64,000 bases of DNA, from positions 124,001 to 188,000 of the forward strand of contig NCJG01000001.1 in assembly GCA_002282385.1 (NCBI GenBank), in the 5' to 3' direction. Below, piece after piece: positions 63,557-64,000 of the stretch. The DNA comes from Sphingomonadales bacterium 39-57-19. GTDB lineage: Bacteria > Pseudomonadota > Alphaproteobacteria > Sphingomonadales > Sphingomonadaceae. The notes beneath the pieces are model-generated. The model had not been told where the DNA came from. It did no database searches and saw only the letters and a program-made list of their open reading frames with translations. Numbering within the stretch: position 1 is the first letter of the stretch; each line of letters opens with the position of its first letter. A program made the translations under genes and the position numbers.

Positions 63557-64000
63557 ATGAAATTGAACGCGGGCATCCGGACATTGCACCTCATGTGTGC
63601 GCTTGCGCTGTTTGCCAGTGCGCCCGTTGGTGTGGTTGCGCAGAACGCTGTTCCAGCTGTGCCGACGAACATCCCTGCTAGCCCCGTTGCCGTCCCTGAA
63701 AACGTGGTGACTCCGCCGGTTGTTGTCCCACCTGTCATTAAACCACCCGTCGTCGCACCTGCGCCAAAGCCCGTCCCGAAAAAGGGACCAGTGGATACGC
63801 TTAAGCCCGGCCAATATGTGTGGATCCCGCAAGACCGCTATGAGGGGCCGATGAAAATCGTCGTCGTGCTGGATACGCAGCGGGTCTATGTATTCCAGAA
63901 TGACAAGCTGATTGGTTTCAGCACGATCTCGTCAGGTAAAAAGGGCAAAGAAACACCCATTGGTGCGTTCAATATTTTGCAAAAAAATATCGATCACAAA
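63557..64000 (+). CDS. L,D-transpeptidase (YkuD family), C-terminus outside window
   Basis: The 148 codons seen start with a signal peptide (MKLNAGIRTLHLMCALALFA, cleaved near VAQN), then a Pro/Val-rich linker of about 55 residues that should span toward the cell wall, and the beginning of a YkuD domain (GPMKIVVVLDTQRVYVFQND, then STISSGKKGKETPIGAFNI). The catalytic HxxGxxC motif lies beyond the right edge. Divergent to the YkuD_2 gene with about 200 bases between. Confidence 0.87.
   Translation, partial: MKLNAGIRTLHLMCALALFASAPVGVVAQNAVPAVPTNIPASPVAVPENVVTPPVVVPPVIKPPVVAPAPKPVPKKGPVDTLKPGQYVWIPQDRYEGPMKIVVVLDTQRVYVFQNDKLIGFSTISSGKKGKETPIGAFNILQKNIDHK

Overview
The window is chromosomal core DNA from an alphaproteobacterium, most likely a sphingomonad (Sphingorhabdus/Sphingopyxis/Novosphingobium type). 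The pointers are the block of miaB, phoH, ybeY and corC next to fur, mucR, rimI and tsaB; the ffs-dnaX-ybaB and lon-HU orders; a TorF-type outer-membrane protein; and the run frr-uppS-cdsA-dxr-rseP-bamA-skp-fabZ with no lpxD or lpxA, as expected for a group that replaces LPS with glycosphingolipids. Genes are dense, often with ATGA or GTGA start/stop overlaps. No IS element, prophage, integrase, CRISPR array or rRNA gene was seen.

Layout. 0-0.8 kb: a glycosyltransferase cut by the left edge. 0.9-9.5 kb: mostly minus-strand housekeeping genes (corC, ybeY, phoH, miaB, plsC, fur, mucR, rimI, tsaB, a RutE-like nitroreductase, nfu). 9.5-14.7 kb: two SDRs, ccmB/ccmA, a pterin dehydratase, an AlkA-type glycosylase, rlmB and tRNA-Tyr. 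14.7-17.5 kb: a LacI regulator, and alanine dehydrogenase divergent from an Lrp-type regulator. 17.8-24.0 kb: a TorF outer-membrane protein, then a four-gene amine-catabolism-like operon in which two glutamine-synthetase-like ligases flank a PuuB-like FAD oxidase and a class III aminotransferase. 24.0-29.8 kb: PilZ protein, SRP RNA, dnaX, ybaB, lon and HU. 29.9-32.2 kb: a short accessory patch of four minus-strand orphan genes, two of them (30.9-32.2 kb) of no recognised family and one visibly AT-rich.

32.5-43.9 kb: the translation and envelope block rpsB, tsf, pyrH, frr, uppS, cdsA, dxr, rseP, bamA, skp, fabZ, rpmE. 44.0-50.1 kb: tRNA-His, a leucine/valine dehydrogenase and the cytochrome c maturation operon ccmCDEFGHI, whose ABC partner ccmAB lies about 34 kb away. 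50.2-54.9 kb: kup, a DUF4261-like protein and leuA. 55.0-60.2 kb: a nitronate monooxygenase, a YceI protein and ilvC-ilvN-ilvB on the minus strand. 60.3-64 kb: miaA divergent from serB, a SodC lipoprotein, and two divergent L,D-transpeptidase genes, the last cut by the right edge.

Branched-chain amino acid metabolism is well represented: ilvB/N/C and leuA for synthesis, and a leucine dehydrogenase for breakdown with a palindromic operator candidate in front. The least explained parts are the AT-rich orphan pair at 30.9-32.2 kb and the amine cluster at 18.6-24.0 kb, whose first ligase gene has a strong hairpin ending eight bases before its ATG and no visible ribosome-binding site.
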